Assembly: GCF_009928485.1 (NCBI RefSeq)
Contig: NZ_JAABNP010000020.1
Span: 1-64,000, forward strand
DNA: 64,000 bases
Reading direction: 5' to 3'
Source: Clostridium sp. C2-6-12
Lineage (GTDB): Bacteria > Bacillota > Clostridia > Clostridiales > Clostridiaceae
Shown: one piece after another, positions 52,624 through 63,756 of the stretch
How the letters are laid out: every line of letters begins with the position of its first letter
Position numbering within the stretch: the first letter of the stretch is position 1
The notes under the pieces: model-generated
Databases searched by the model: none
What the model was told of the DNA's origin: nothing
What the model saw: only the letters and a program-made list of their open reading frames with translations
Program-made: the position numbers and the translations under genes

Positions 52624-54369
52624 TTATTTATTTCCTTTTTCAACACTCTTTGAATTGTCAACATTTTCCTCTAACTTCTTAACATTTTCTTTACTGTTGT
52701 TTTTATTGTCTTTTTCAATTATTCCAGAAGACTTCGAATTAGTATTTTCTACATTACCATTATTCTTTGTTTTACTCTCTTCCTTACTTTTGTCTTTGTA
52801 ACCTGATGAACCATATTCCAAATCAGAATCTGGATTAAGTACCAGTCCGTCAGGTCCTAATACGTATTCTTTGTCTTTCCATCGTACAATTGCATTTTTT
52901 TGCATAGTTCCATCTGTATAAAAATAATACCAACCTTTTTCAGTTTTCAGCCATCCTATAGCTTTTTCATTCTCTCCTTTATAATAAAACCAGTCACCAT
53001 TACCTTTTCTCCATGATGTACTAGATTCTCTATAGTCTTTTCCTTCATCAGCTGAAACCTTAGATGAATTGTCTTTTATAGTTGATTTATTTTGTTCTTC
53101 TTCTTGTAATTTTTTCTTTTCTTCATCTTCATTTAATTTATTTTTATAATTAGAATCATTATATTCATTAATATTTTTGTAAGTATTCTTTAATGTTAAT
53201 TTATCACTATCACTTGTTAATTTATTTGTTTTATCTTGAAAATACTCAGCCAAATCGTAAACTATATATCTATTTTTAAATTTTTTATTTTCTTTATCAT
53301 GATATTCTTCCTTAACTAATATGTTTTCTGAATCAACCATATGAATACTAATTTTACTATCATCACCATATAATTTAGGAATTTCAATAAGCATCTCAAA
53401 TCCGTTTTTCTCAAGTTTTGCTAGATATATTTTATTTGAACTCTTATCGTCACTCTTTTTTATTAGTATATATTCCTTATATAAATTATCATATCCATAT
53501 AAAGTTATATTATTTAATTGCTCTGTAAGCTTATCAGCTATATTATATTGATTAATATTAATACTATCTTTATAATCATGGCTTATATATGCTTCTCCTT
53601 CTAAGCAATATGTATATTTTAAATAATTATTTATATAATCATTGTTTTGTTCAATATTATCGTTGTTTGAAGCTTTTATCTCATCATATTTCTCTAATGA
53701 AAAATTGTCACCGTCAAGTTTTATTTGATTTACCACATTATTTTTACTTGTCACATAGAATTTATTTGATATAGTATCATAAAAAATTCCATTTATAACA
53801 CTTTCACTATCATAAGTACACTGAAATTCATATGTATCATTTGTATTAACATTACATAGTGTATATTTTTTATTCTCAGAGTTATCTCTTACACATAAAT
53901 AATAGTCACTATTTCCTGAAACAGAAAACCACTTTGTGATTTCTGTGCCTTTTTCATATAAAACAAGTTTATATTCTTTTTCTGATTTCCAATTAAAATA
54001 TCCATCATTTCCAAAGATCATATCTCCGCAAATGCTTAACTCACAATTTAAATAATCATCAGGTAATCTTTTTCCGCTTTCTTTATTACTTCCATCGTTA
54101 CCTAAAATAAAAATATTATTATCAACTACTTTTTTATTGGTTTGATCATATTTTATTATGTATATATTACCATCACTATATCCCAATGGCATTTCTTCAT
54201 AACTATCATTAATTTCATCTTCAATATCTACAATACTTTTTATATTATTGATACTAACATCTGGATTTAAAACTTCAATCTCTTCATTTCCCTTTTTCAT
54301 ATATCCTTGATAAGAAACCCATGAAAATATAGATGCTAATAAAATTATTAAGCCAAATAATTTTTTCAT
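52624..54369 (-). CDS. Exported propeller-like protein with choline-binding repeats
   Basis: An N-terminal hydrophobic segment (about residues 3-21) is a signal or anchor. Residues about 45-370 are repeated beta units (YSDGNIYIIKYDQTNKKVVDNNIFILGNDGS and similar), propeller-like. Residues about 375-440 are Lys/Glu/Ser-rich linker. About 445-510 carry CW/choline-binding-like repeats (DWFYYKGENEKAIGWLKTEKGWYYFYTDGTMQKNAI). The tail (about 515-581) is a Lys/Asn/Ser low-complexity stretch. AGGAGG precedes the ATG. Likely held at the surface by choline on glycans. It is a single gene between the RpiR-type and the next choline-binding gene. Confidence 0.78.
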   Translation of the reverse strand: MKKLFGLIILLASIFSWVSYQGYMKKGNEEIEVLNPDVSINNIKSIVDIEDEINDSYEEMPLGYSDGNIYIIKYDQTNKKVVDNNIFILGNDGSNKESGKRLPDDYLNCELSICGDMIFGNDGYFNWKSEKEYKLVLYEKGTEITKWFSVSGNSDYYLCVRDNSENKKYTLCNVNTNDTYEFQCTYDSESVINGIFYDTISNKFYVTSKNNVVNQIKLDGDNFSLEKYDEIKASNNDNIEQNNDYINNYLKYTYCLEGEAYISHDYKDSININQYNIADKLTEQLNNITLYGYDNLYKEYILIKKSDDKSSNKIYLAKLEKNGFEMLIEIPKLYGDDSKISIHMVDSENILVKEEYHDKENKKFKNRYIVYDLAEYFQDKTNKLTSDSDKLTLKNTYKNINEYNDSNYKNKLNEDEEKKKLQEEEQNKSTIKDNSSKVSADEGKDYRESSTSWRKGNGDWFYYKGENEKAIGWLKTEKGWYYFYTDGTMQKNAIVRWKDKEYVLGPDGLVLNPDSDLEYGSSGYKDKSKEESKTKNNGNVENTNSKSSGIIEKDNKNNSKENVKKLEENVDNSKSVEKGNK

Positions 54370-54815
54370 CTTATCCTCCTGTTTATAAAATAACTATATA
54401 ATTATAAATAAAATAATAGGCTAATATAAAAAAACATCATATCACCTACATTTTTATTAGGTTTATTCAATATAAACCATTATAACCCAAATTTGTTATA
54501 CAATCATCAACTAATTTTCACTGCATCTTTAATTTATAAACATAGAATTGTTATTTCATCAGTATAAAAAAGTTGTCCACATAAAGCATATTTCATAATA
54601 CTTCTATGAATAAGCTATTGTGATGACAACTTTTTTATAGATTTTATATAATTTTAAGTTTTTTTATAGAGAGTTATTGTTTATATTAGGTTAATACTAA
54701 TTAATAATTAGAGTAAATTTTTTAGTTATTTCTAATAGTAGATTATATATATAAGTTTATCCAAATAAATATAAGTTTAAGTATAAAATACAAAAGCTTA
54801 ACTGATGCACTTACA
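54370..54815. other. Intergenic region between two choline-binding genes
   Basis: About 445 very AT-rich bases. The only clear structure is the terminator at 54566-54636. The rest presumably holds the promoter of the gene ending at 52624; I found no open frame with a ribosome site. Confidence 0.4.
54566..54636 (-). terminator. Intrinsic terminator of the secreted choline-binding gene
   Basis: AAAAAAGTTGTC (54566-54577) and GACAACTTTTTT (54625-54636) form a perfect 12-bp outer stem with partial inner pairing; A/T runs are at both ends. It lies about 180 bases after the gene's stop, with nothing coding between. Confidence 0.7.
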
Positions 54816-55787
54816 TTAATTAATCCAATTACCATTTGCATCTAGAACAAATTTCTTATCACCTTCTATTATAGTTGTATCCTTTTGCATTACACCATCT
54901 TTGTTTGTATAATACCATTTTTCATCATACATAACCCATCCGATTTGTTTCACTCCTTTAGCATCCTCAAAATATGTTTTTCCATCGATAACTTTTTGAG
55001 TATAAGTGTTTTCTTCGTTTTCTTTGTATTCGTATTTTGGCTCAGTTCTACCAGTTAACGCTCCATCCGCATTTAATACGTTCTCATTACCTTTGTAGTC
55101 TTTAATTGTTGTACTTTTTTGCATTATTCCCTTATCATTAAAATAGAACCATACTCCATTAATTTGCTCCCAATCATGAACTAATTTATCTTCACTTTGA
55201 TCTGCATAATGATAAGTCCAGTCACTTCCTACTTGTTTCCACTCTTTTTGACTCTTTTTATATGCTTCTGAACTATCATAAGTAACTTCTATTCCATTCA
55301 AGATATCATATCCATTCTCACCAACAAGTACGCCTTTATCATTTAGCTTAACTTCTTTTCCAAGCTGATTTTTAACAGTTGTGTTTTTTAGCATTTCTCC
55401 CTTTTCATTGTAATAATGCATTAAACCTTGATTATCTTTAACCCAACCTGTTTTTTGTCCTAAAGCATTTATATAATAGAACTTTCCATCTTCATACTTA
55501 TCTTTTACTCCATATTCCCAATCAACTTGTCCTACTCCATTTTCATCAATTTTAACTTCAGTTTTATGATTAGGACCTATAATAGTTGTATTTTTTGCTA
55601 TTTGACCATTCTCATTATAATAATGCCATACAAAACCATTTTTATCACCCTCTGCTACCCATGTTTTTGTAAATTTTACATCCTCCTTCTTTTGATCTGC
55701 TGCATATGCAGATACATTCCCCACTGATAAAAGACTCCCGCAAACTAAAGCTGCTGCAATTAATTGATTTAATATTTTTTTCTTCAT
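54816..55787 (-). CDS. Secreted choline-binding-repeat protein
   Basis: A classic signal peptide (residues 1-30, cleavage after VSAYA) is followed almost entirely by CW/choline-binding-like repeats with W-x-Y-Y and G-x-M-x-K/Q-x-T-T patterns: FVWHYYNENGQIAKNTTI, LMHYYNEKGEMLKNTTV, VWFYFNDKGIMQKSTTI, KWYYTNKDGVMQKDTTI. No catalytic domain is seen, so it is probably a wall-binding structural protein. ATG 55787 is chosen because GGAGG lies seven bases upstream; the frame is open 16 codons further. It lies directly downstream of the second two-component operon with boxes resembling regulator sites in its promoter. Confidence 0.85.
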   Translation of the reverse strand: MKKKILNQLIAAALVCGSLLSVGNVSAYAADQKKEDVKFTKTWVAEGDKNGFVWHYYNENGQIAKNTTIIGPNHKTEVKIDENGVGQVDWEYGVKDKYEDGKFYYINALGQKTGWVKDNQGLMHYYNEKGEMLKNTTVKNQLGKEVKLNDKGVLVGENGYDILNGIEVTYDSSEAYKKSQKEWKQVGSDWTYHYADQSEDKLVHDWEQINGVWFYFNDKGIMQKSTTIKDYKGNENVLNADGALTGRTEPKYEYKENEENTYTQKVIDGKTYFEDAKGVKQIGWVMYDEKWYYTNKDGVMQKDTTIIEGDKKFVLDANGNWIN

Positions 55788-55891
55788 TTCTATTCCTCCT
55801 AAATATACATAACTTAATAAATATTTGATTTGCACACTTGGTACATTACCTATAATAAACCTATTTCAGCTACTTTCAATGCTTTTTACAT

Positions 55892-55960
55892 TTTTGTAAT
55901 GTTCTTGTAGGATTTAGATAATAGTTGTTACTTATTTAACACTTTTGTAACATTCTTGTA
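55892..55960. promoter_or_regulatory. Repeated boxes upstream of the choline-binding gene
   Basis: TTTTGTAATGTTCTTGTA (55892-55909) and TTTTGTAACATTCTTGTA (55943-55960) are near-identical and 51 bp apart. On the minus strand the second reads GTTACAAAAGT followed at 11 bases by GTTAAATAAGT, the same 11-bp direct-repeat design as at 18335 and 20572. Likely target of an OmpR-family regulator, inferred from position beside the two-component genes. Confidence 0.55.
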
Positions 55961-55977
55961 ATACCTTAAGACAATTA

Positions 55978-57363
55978 TTAACTTAATAAATAGAAGCATA
56001 TCTCATCTTTTTTTATATCATATTTCAAGATAAGCATGTTCTTTTGAGCTAATTCCTTACATAAATACAATCCCAATCCTGAGCTTGAAATACTCTCTTC
56101 CATATTTCCATCAAATTCATTATATTTAATGAAAGGCTCTAATAAATTTTCAGAAACATTTTCAGGTATTTGAGAAATTTTATTTTTTATTTCAAATACG
56201 AAATTGTTTTTATCTGTTTTATTAAGAGAAATATATATTTCTTTACCCTTAGAGTATTTTAAAGCATTATCTATTAAGTTTAGAATTATATGTTCAATGT
56301 CTTCTTTCATAGTTATTATTGTAATTTCATTTATATCAACAATAAACTCTTTATTTAATCGTCTGCACCTATCAATTAATCTATCGCATATTTCTGTAAT
56401 TAATATGTTAAGCTTCACTTCTTGCTTTATATCCTTTTTTCTAACACCACATCTAGAAATTTCAAGAAGCTTTTGTATAAGTTCTTTTAACTTTCCACAT
56501 TCCATCATTATTCGGTTCATAGCTCTATTTTTAAATTCTTCATCCATGGTGTTTAAATCTTCTTCTTTTAATATTTGAACATATCCATATATTGAAGTAA
56601 CTGGAGTCTTAAGTTCATGCGTTGCATTATTAAAAAAGTCCTTTGATATATTTTCCAACTTTTTCTTCTCTTCAATCATTTCATTAAAAGATTTAGTAAC
56701 TTGACCAATTTCATCTTTAGACTTTACTGAAATCTTATCAACTTCTTTTCCTTCTCCATATCTTTTCATTTCCAAACTAAGTTTTTTTAAAGGACTTATT
56801 ATTTTATTTATGAAGTAATTCAATGCACCTATTATAACTATTAAAAGTACAATTTGAGCTGCGATTATGTTAGTCATTGTATTTTTCAAACTATTATAAT
56901 AATCATTATAGTTCTTTTGTATAACTATACTTGAATCATATTTTCCATTAAGATAAACAGGATACACATATGTACAAATCAATCCACCTTTAATATTAAA
57001 TATTATGACTGCACTTTTTCCTTTGGAACGTTCTAATACATTATTGATGCTATTTTCGAGTAATGGACTCCCTTTATAATCTATTGGGATATTATTAAAA
57101 TCATACAATCCCACATAACACTCATAATTGCTGTTAACTTCATAAACAGTTTTCTTTTTTACTTTGAGATTATCTTCTATAACCATAGAACTATATTTTA
57201 AAGTGCTCACAGAAAACTTCCCAATATTGCCCATGTCATCTTTAATATTATTTTTTATATTAGTGTAAAAAGTATTATATATGAAAATACTTAAGCCAAA
57301 GTTAAAAATAATGAGAGCTAATACAATTCCTATCATTATCTTTCCTTTTAGTGTCTTTAGCAT
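55978..57363 (-). CDS. Sensor histidine kinase
   Basis: Two membrane helices (about residues 8-28 and 165-187) enclose an outside sensor segment of about 135 residues. They are followed by a HAMP linker (ISPLKKLSLEMKRYGEGKEV), phospho-acceptor helix FFNNATHELKTPVTSIYGYVQIL and ATPase motifs IILNLIDNALKYS and SSSGLGLYLCKELA. It closely matches the first kinase of the window in layout. ATG 57363 fits AGGAAG spacing better than GTG 57372. The regulator gene lies just upstream; the choline-binding gene follows downstream. Confidence 0.92.
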   Translation of the reverse strand: MLKTLKGKIMIGIVLALIIFNFGLSIFIYNTFYTNIKNNIKDDMGNIGKFSVSTLKYSSMVIEDNLKVKKKTVYEVNSNYECYVGLYDFNNIPIDYKGSPLLENSINNVLERSKGKSAVIIFNIKGGLICTYVYPVYLNGKYDSSIVIQKNYNDYYNSLKNTMTNIIAAQIVLLIVIIGALNYFINKIISPLKKLSLEMKRYGEGKEVDKISVKSKDEIGQVTKSFNEMIEEKKKLENISKDFFNNATHELKTPVTSIYGYVQILKEEDLNTMDEEFKNRAMNRIMMECGKLKELIQKLLEISRCGVRKKDIKQEVKLNILITEICDRLIDRCRRLNKEFIVDINEITIITMKEDIEHIILNLIDNALKYSKGKEIYISLNKTDKNNFVFEIKNKISQIPENVSENLLEPFIKYNEFDGNMEESISSSGLGLYLCKELAQKNMLILKYDIKKDEICFYLLS

Positions 57364-57389
57364 ATTTTTCACTTCCTAACTTAAAGCTT

Positions 57390-58112
57390 TTATCTCAGTA
57401 CATATCCTACCCCAAAAACCGTTTCTATTATTGGTTTTTCCTTATCATCTCCAAGATTAGCTCGGAGTCTCCTAATATGAACATCAACAGTTCTAGTATC
57501 TCCATAATCTTCATACCCCCAAACCTCATTTAAAAGCTGCTGTCTTGTTAAAACAACTCCTTTATGCTTGTACAAATAGCTTAGTATATCAAATTCTTTT
57601 CTCTTCAACATAATTTCTTTTCCATCTTTTATTACTGTTCTTGTATCAAAATTAACAGTAATTTCATCTTCCACATTAATGTCCTTATTCTCAGCCTTTA
57701 TATTGTTTTCTATAACATTACTAACTATGTTTTCATTATCAAAAACATTTTTATTTGCTCTTCTAAAAATAGCATTAATTCTTGCAGTAACTTCTCTGAT
57801 TTCAAAAGGTTTTGCAATATAATCATCTGCACCTATTTCCATCCCCAATATTTTATCAATTACATCATCTCTTGCCGTAAGCATAACAACATAACTTTTT
57901 TGATTCATAATCTTACATAATTCAAAACCGCTTATATCTGGAAGCATTACATCCAACAAAACCAAATGAGGCTCAAATTCCTCAAAAAGTTTTAAAGCAC
58001 TTTCCCCATTATATGCTGCTTTCACTTCAAAGTTTTCTTTTGAAAGAGCAAATTTCAAAGTATCATTAATTGAAAATTCATCTTCTACTACTAATATTCT
58101 TTTTTTTAACAT
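57390..58112 (-). CDS. OmpR-family response regulator
   Basis: The receiver domain has VVEDE, phospho-acceptor Asp in LVLLDVMLPDISGFE and Lys in YIAKPFEIREV. A variable linker of about 30 residues (rich in Asn/Glu) precedes the winged helix with IMLKRKEFDILSYLYKHKGVVLTRQQLLNEVWG and RTVDVHIRRLRANLGD. The start is ATG 58112 with GGAGG seven bases before it; the longer frame from 58136 overlaps the ribosome site. It pairs with the kinase gene 26 bases downstream. Confidence 0.93.
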   Translation of the reverse strand: MLKKRILVVEDEFSINDTLKFALSKENFEVKAAYNGESALKLFEEFEPHLVLLDVMLPDISGFELCKIMNQKSYVVMLTARDDVIDKILGMEIGADDYIAKPFEIREVTARINAIFRRANKNVFDNENIVSNVIENNIKAENKDINVEDEITVNFDTRTVIKDGKEIMLKRKEFDILSYLYKHKGVVLTRQQLLNEVWGYEDYGDTRTVDVHIRRLRANLGDDKEKPIIETVFGVGYVLR

Positions 58113-58323
58113 ATTACGCCTCCAAATAATACCCATATAATTTCCAAGAATAAATATGAAATATATTACATTTTAAAATGTTATTTCATATTATAACAAT
58201 TATATCATATGTAAAATAATGAAAAATATCAATCTATTATTGGGTGTGTAAGAATTAAAGAAAATTTTTTTAATATTTATATGTAAATAAAAAACTGCTA
58301 TTTTTATTATAAATTTAAATTTT

Positions 58324-58368
58324 AAACCCAGTAGAAATCAACATATCATATTGCTTACTACTGGGTTT
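58324..58368 (-). terminator. Intrinsic terminator after the first Cof-type gene
   Basis: AAACCCAGTAG (58324-58334) and CTACTGGGTTT (58358-58368) form a perfect 11-bp stem. On the minus strand it follows the stop of the Cof gene; T-richness is greater on the plus side. Confidence 0.65.
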
Positions 58369-58414
58369 ATTTTTATATGTGAATAATTTATTACGCCTTA
58401 AATACAAGTTTAGT

Positions 58415-59275
58415 TTATAAATTTAAGAACTTATAGATAGCTTTGGCAACACCTGCATTATCATTAGTATCAGTTATATATTTTGCTATTTTCTTTATTT
58501 CTGCAACAGCATTTTCCATAGCAACTGATTCAGTAAATTCTGTAAACATGGAGTAATCATTAAAACTATCTCCAATAACCATAACTTCATTTCTTTTTAT
58601 CCCTAATTTATCTGCAACTTTAGCTAATATAAATCCCTTTTGTGCCTCTTTATTATTTATTTCTATATTTTTAGTAAAGGTTGAAGAAATGGCAAGACCT
58701 CCTATAGACTCCAATTTCCTTTTTACATTTAATGTAGTTTCTTCATCATTATAAAATGTAACAAATTTTCCTATTTTAACATTACTGTTTAAAAACTCAT
58801 CAATATTTTCAACATATTTTAAATTCACAAAATGAGGATGAGTTTTTGCAATCTTTATAGCATCTTTGAAACTTGTTTCTGGATAAAAAACCATAACTCT
58901 ATATGCAACTTCTATCAATGCATCTTCTTTAGTATTAACACTATATAGCCCATCATTAGTATAAATTTCAGCTACAATATTTTCTTTGATTATCATATGT
59001 ATAATTTCACTTGCTTTTTCTTTTTCAATGTATATTCCGTCTAAAACATTTCCTTCTTCATCTATATATTCTCCGCCATTTAAAACTATACATTGGCACT
59101 TTAAATCACTTTCTTCAAGTAATGGTTTCACATCTTCATACATTCTTCCTGTCGCAATTGCAAATTTTATTCCCATTTCTTGTGCCTTTTTTATGGCCTC
59201 TAAATTTTCTTTTGATATTTTATGGTTACTATTAAGTAATGTTCCATCCATATCTGATGCAATTAGCTTTATCAT
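58415..59275 (-). CDS. Cof-type HAD phosphatase (copy 1)
   Basis: Haloacid-dehalogenase superfamily, Cof/IIB subfamily: motif I LIASDMDGTLLNS with nucleophile Asp near residue 8, motif II AIATGRM, and motif III/IV KGFILAKVADKLGIKRNEVMVIGDSFNDYSMF with GDSFND. Length 286 aa. It hydrolyses small phosphorylated sugars or related metabolites. It is a clear paralogue of the protein encoded at 61092-61967; each copy sits just downstream of a GH1 gene or its remnant, so the pair was duplicated. Confidence 0.92.
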   Translation of the reverse strand: MIKLIASDMDGTLLNSNHKISKENLEAIKKAQEMGIKFAIATGRMYEDVKPLLEESDLKCQCIVLNGGEYIDEEGNVLDGIYIEKEKASEIIHMIIKENIVAEIYTNDGLYSVNTKEDALIEVAYRVMVFYPETSFKDAIKIAKTHPHFVNLKYVENIDEFLNSNVKIGKFVTFYNDEETTLNVKRKLESIGGLAISSTFTKNIEINNKEAQKGFILAKVADKLGIKRNEVMVIGDSFNDYSMFTEFTESVAMENAVAEIKKIAKYITDTNDNAGVAKAIYKFLNL

Positions 59276-59613
59276 ATATTAATCCTCCATATTCACACTT
59301 ATATTCAGTAATTTATATAATTATTATATACTAATTTTGCAAGACCAAAAATAGCTGTAAATACTTATATTCGCAATGAACAATTTGGTTTATACCTTTT
59401 ATTTGTTAGTCCAAGTTTTTAAAACTCTATTTTGTTAAAATCTTAAGAATTATACTTACTCTGTTCTATTATTAGGATTGCTCATTCCTACTATAACTAA
59501 ATCAACATCCGAAAGATTTGGAACCATTAAATATTTATTTTATTCACAACAAAAAGCTAGGGTTTACAACCATAGCCTCTTATTATCATAATTAACAGTA
59601 AATTATTAACTTC
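59276..59613. other. Intergenic region with a possible gene scrap
   Basis: Holds the terminator of the GH1 gene (59551-59577) and presumably the promoter of the first Cof gene. On the minus strand 59456-59527 encodes an isolated 23-residue frame (MVPNLSDVDLVIVGMSNPNN...) that reads like a piece of a real protein but has no ribosome site and a stop codon shortly upstream. It may be the decayed end of a lost gene; I cannot name it. Confidence 0.35.
59551..59577 (-). terminator. Intrinsic terminator of the GH1 gene
   Basis: On the minus strand GCTATGGTT and AACCCTAGC pair with one mismatch around GTA, followed by TTTTTG. Confidence 0.75.
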
Positions 59614-61967
<2,354 letters not shown>

Positions 61968-61968
61968 A

Positions 61969-62124
61969 TTATTCTACTCCCTTATAATAAAAATCTATTG
62001 CTTCATGACTTGGATAATAAATTCCGTCTTCTAATTCTAGATATCCACCTTCAAATTGGTTCGCAGCTATTGCTTCTCCACATAAGAAATCATTTAGCAA
62101 TCCTTGAAATTTATTATTCAACAT
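61969..62124 (-). pseudogene. Remnant of a second GH1 phospho-beta-glucosidase gene
   Basis: The minus strand encodes 51 codons from ATG 62124. The first 28 residues ([20 protein letters not shown], then ANQFEGGY) match the intact GH1 N-terminus; residues 29-49 ([19 protein letters not shown]) match that enzyme's residues about 55-75. About 27 codons between and all the rest of the gene are missing. Catalytic-fold residues have changed as well (WGG to CGE). It lies where a full gene would be expected between the GH4 gene and the Cof gene. Confidence 0.88.
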
Positions 62125-62153
62125 TCTTTGTTCTCTTGATTTTGCAAATTTTA

Positions 62154-63518
62154 TTATTTATTTTTCTCTAGGTTTTCTATTTCCTTAGCAAATTGTGGTA
62201 AGTGCTTTTTATGTGCAAGTAGCATTTCATCTAATAATTCTTTAGCAATTTGTCCACTTGGAACTAGTGGATTTATTGTAAATGCATGAAGAGCCTTATT
62301 ATAGTTTCCTGTAACTGCTGCTGAAATTGTTGTTTCTTCCATACCCTTCATTATTTGAACCATTCCTCTTGGAGCCGGCTCAAATTTCCCCCAATTTAGA
62401 GGTTGAGGTCCATTGGCTGTTATTATACTTGATACTTCAACAATAGAATCATATGGAAGATCGCTTAATGCACCATTGTTTTTTGTACTGACTACCATAG
62501 TGGTCTTCTTATCATTAAATATTGAAGCAATTAATTCGCAAGCTGCATCACTATAATGAGTTCCTCCTCTCTTAGTTAATTGCTCAGGCTTGTAATCAAG
62601 CTTTGGATTTTTATATAGTTCAAATAACTCAGCTTCTGTTCTTTTTACTACTTCTGCTCTAGTTTCACCCTTTTTGAATTCTTCAAGCTCATCCTTTAGC
62701 ATATCATCTGTAATATAGTAATATCTGTGATATGGACAAGGTAAAATTCCCAAATCTTGAACTTGTTCATAATTAAATTTAATATCTTTAATGTTGGCAA
62801 CTCCAGAATCCTTTTTAGGTTTCTTCTTTTGTGCTGGGTCATATAGTTTTCCTATTAATTCTTCTGTTCTTTCATTTCCTTCTTTATCCCATACCCTATG
62901 CCAATGGAAATGGTTTAATCCTGCAAATTTGAAAGTTAAATCTTCTAAAGGAATATCTAATGTTTCACTAGCTATAAACATACAATTTATTGGAACATTA
63001 CATAAACCAACAGTCCTATCCCATCCACCATATTTAATAGCAGCTTCTGTTACCATTCCTGATGGATTTGTAAAGTTAACTAGCCATGCATTTGGGCATA
63101 ATTCTCTCATGTCATCTATTATGTCTAATATTACTGGAATTGTTCTAAATGCTTTAAACATTCCTCCAGCACCATTAGTTTCTTGTCCAATTATTCCATG
63201 ACTTAAAGGAATTCTTTCATCCTTAATTCTCGCATCTAAAAGACCTACTCTAAATTGAGTAGATACAAAGTCTGCTCCCTTAAGCGCTTTTCTTCTATCT
63301 AAAGTTAAATTAACCTTCCAATCAAGACCTGCTGCTTTAACCATTCTTTGAGCCATAGCACCAACTATTTCTAATTTTTCTTTTCCTTCTTCAATATCAA
63401 CAAGCCAAATTTCTTTAATTGGAAGTTCGTCTTTTCTTTTTATAAATCCTTCAATTAATTCAGGAGTGTAGCTTGATCCACCACCAATAGTAACTATTTT
63501 GATTTTTTTTCTTTTCAT
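62154..63518 (-). CDS. 6-phospho-beta-glucosidase, GH4 family
   Basis: NAD- and Mn-dependent glycosidase for phosphorylated beta-glucosides (LicH/CelF type). N-terminal NAD fold KIVTIGGGSSYTPELIEGFI, the GH4 signature NFTNPSGMVTEAAIKYG, and metal-binding Cys/His in VGLCNVPIN and FAGLNHFHWHRVWDKEG. Length 454 aa is normal. GGAGG precedes the ATG. It uses a redox-elimination mechanism distinct from the GH1 enzyme encoded downstream, so the cell holds two chemically different routes for the same substrate class. First gene of this sugar block. Confidence 0.95.
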   Translation of the reverse strand: MKRKKIKIVTIGGGSSYTPELIEGFIKRKDELPIKEIWLVDIEEGKEKLEIVGAMAQRMVKAAGLDWKVNLTLDRRKALKGADFVSTQFRVGLLDARIKDERIPLSHGIIGQETNGAGGMFKAFRTIPVILDIIDDMRELCPNAWLVNFTNPSGMVTEAAIKYGGWDRTVGLCNVPINCMFIASETLDIPLEDLTFKFAGLNHFHWHRVWDKEGNERTEELIGKLYDPAQKKKPKKDSGVANIKDIKFNYEQVQDLGILPCPYHRYYYITDDMLKDELEEFKKGETRAEVVKRTEAELFELYKNPKLDYKPEQLTKRGGTHYSDAACELIASIFNDKKTTMVVSTKNNGALSDLPYDSIVEVSSIITANGPQPLNWGKFEPAPRGMVQIMKGMEETTISAAVTGNYNKALHAFTINPLVPSGQIAKELLDEMLLAHKKHLPQFAKEIENLEKNK

Positions 63519-63691
63519 GAATTTATCCCTCCAATATTTTTTAGTGAATTAATAATTCTAAAGTAAAAGTTAAATTTTCAGATAAAATCTTTTAATTCTT
63601 ATCTAACTAAAGCTTATCACAAAAAATAATTAATTACTTTAATTATGAAGTTTTAGTGACACATGCTTCATTTTAGTTATTTGTTTTTTTA

Positions 63692-63723
63692 TGAAACAAG
63701 TTGTTTTCTAAATACTTGTTTCA
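63692..63723. promoter_or_regulatory. Perfect 10-bp inverted repeat upstream of the GH4 gene
   Basis: TGAAACAAGT (63692-63701) and ACTTGTTTCA (63714-63723) flank 12 bases. No T-run follows on the minus strand, so an operator for the GH4-led operon is more likely than a terminator, although it lies nearly 175 bases from the start codon. Confidence 0.45.
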
Positions 63724-63756
63724 CTTTATAATAATTTAAATTATATATCCTCAACT

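Noticed and set aside
62791..63201. 136-codon plus-strand frame
   Set aside because: Antisense to the well-supported GH4 gene; no start signals.
63692..63723. Inverted repeat as a terminator for the gene at the right edge
   Set aside because: The minus strand continues with TAAAAAAAC after the stem rather than a T-run, so an operator is a better reading.
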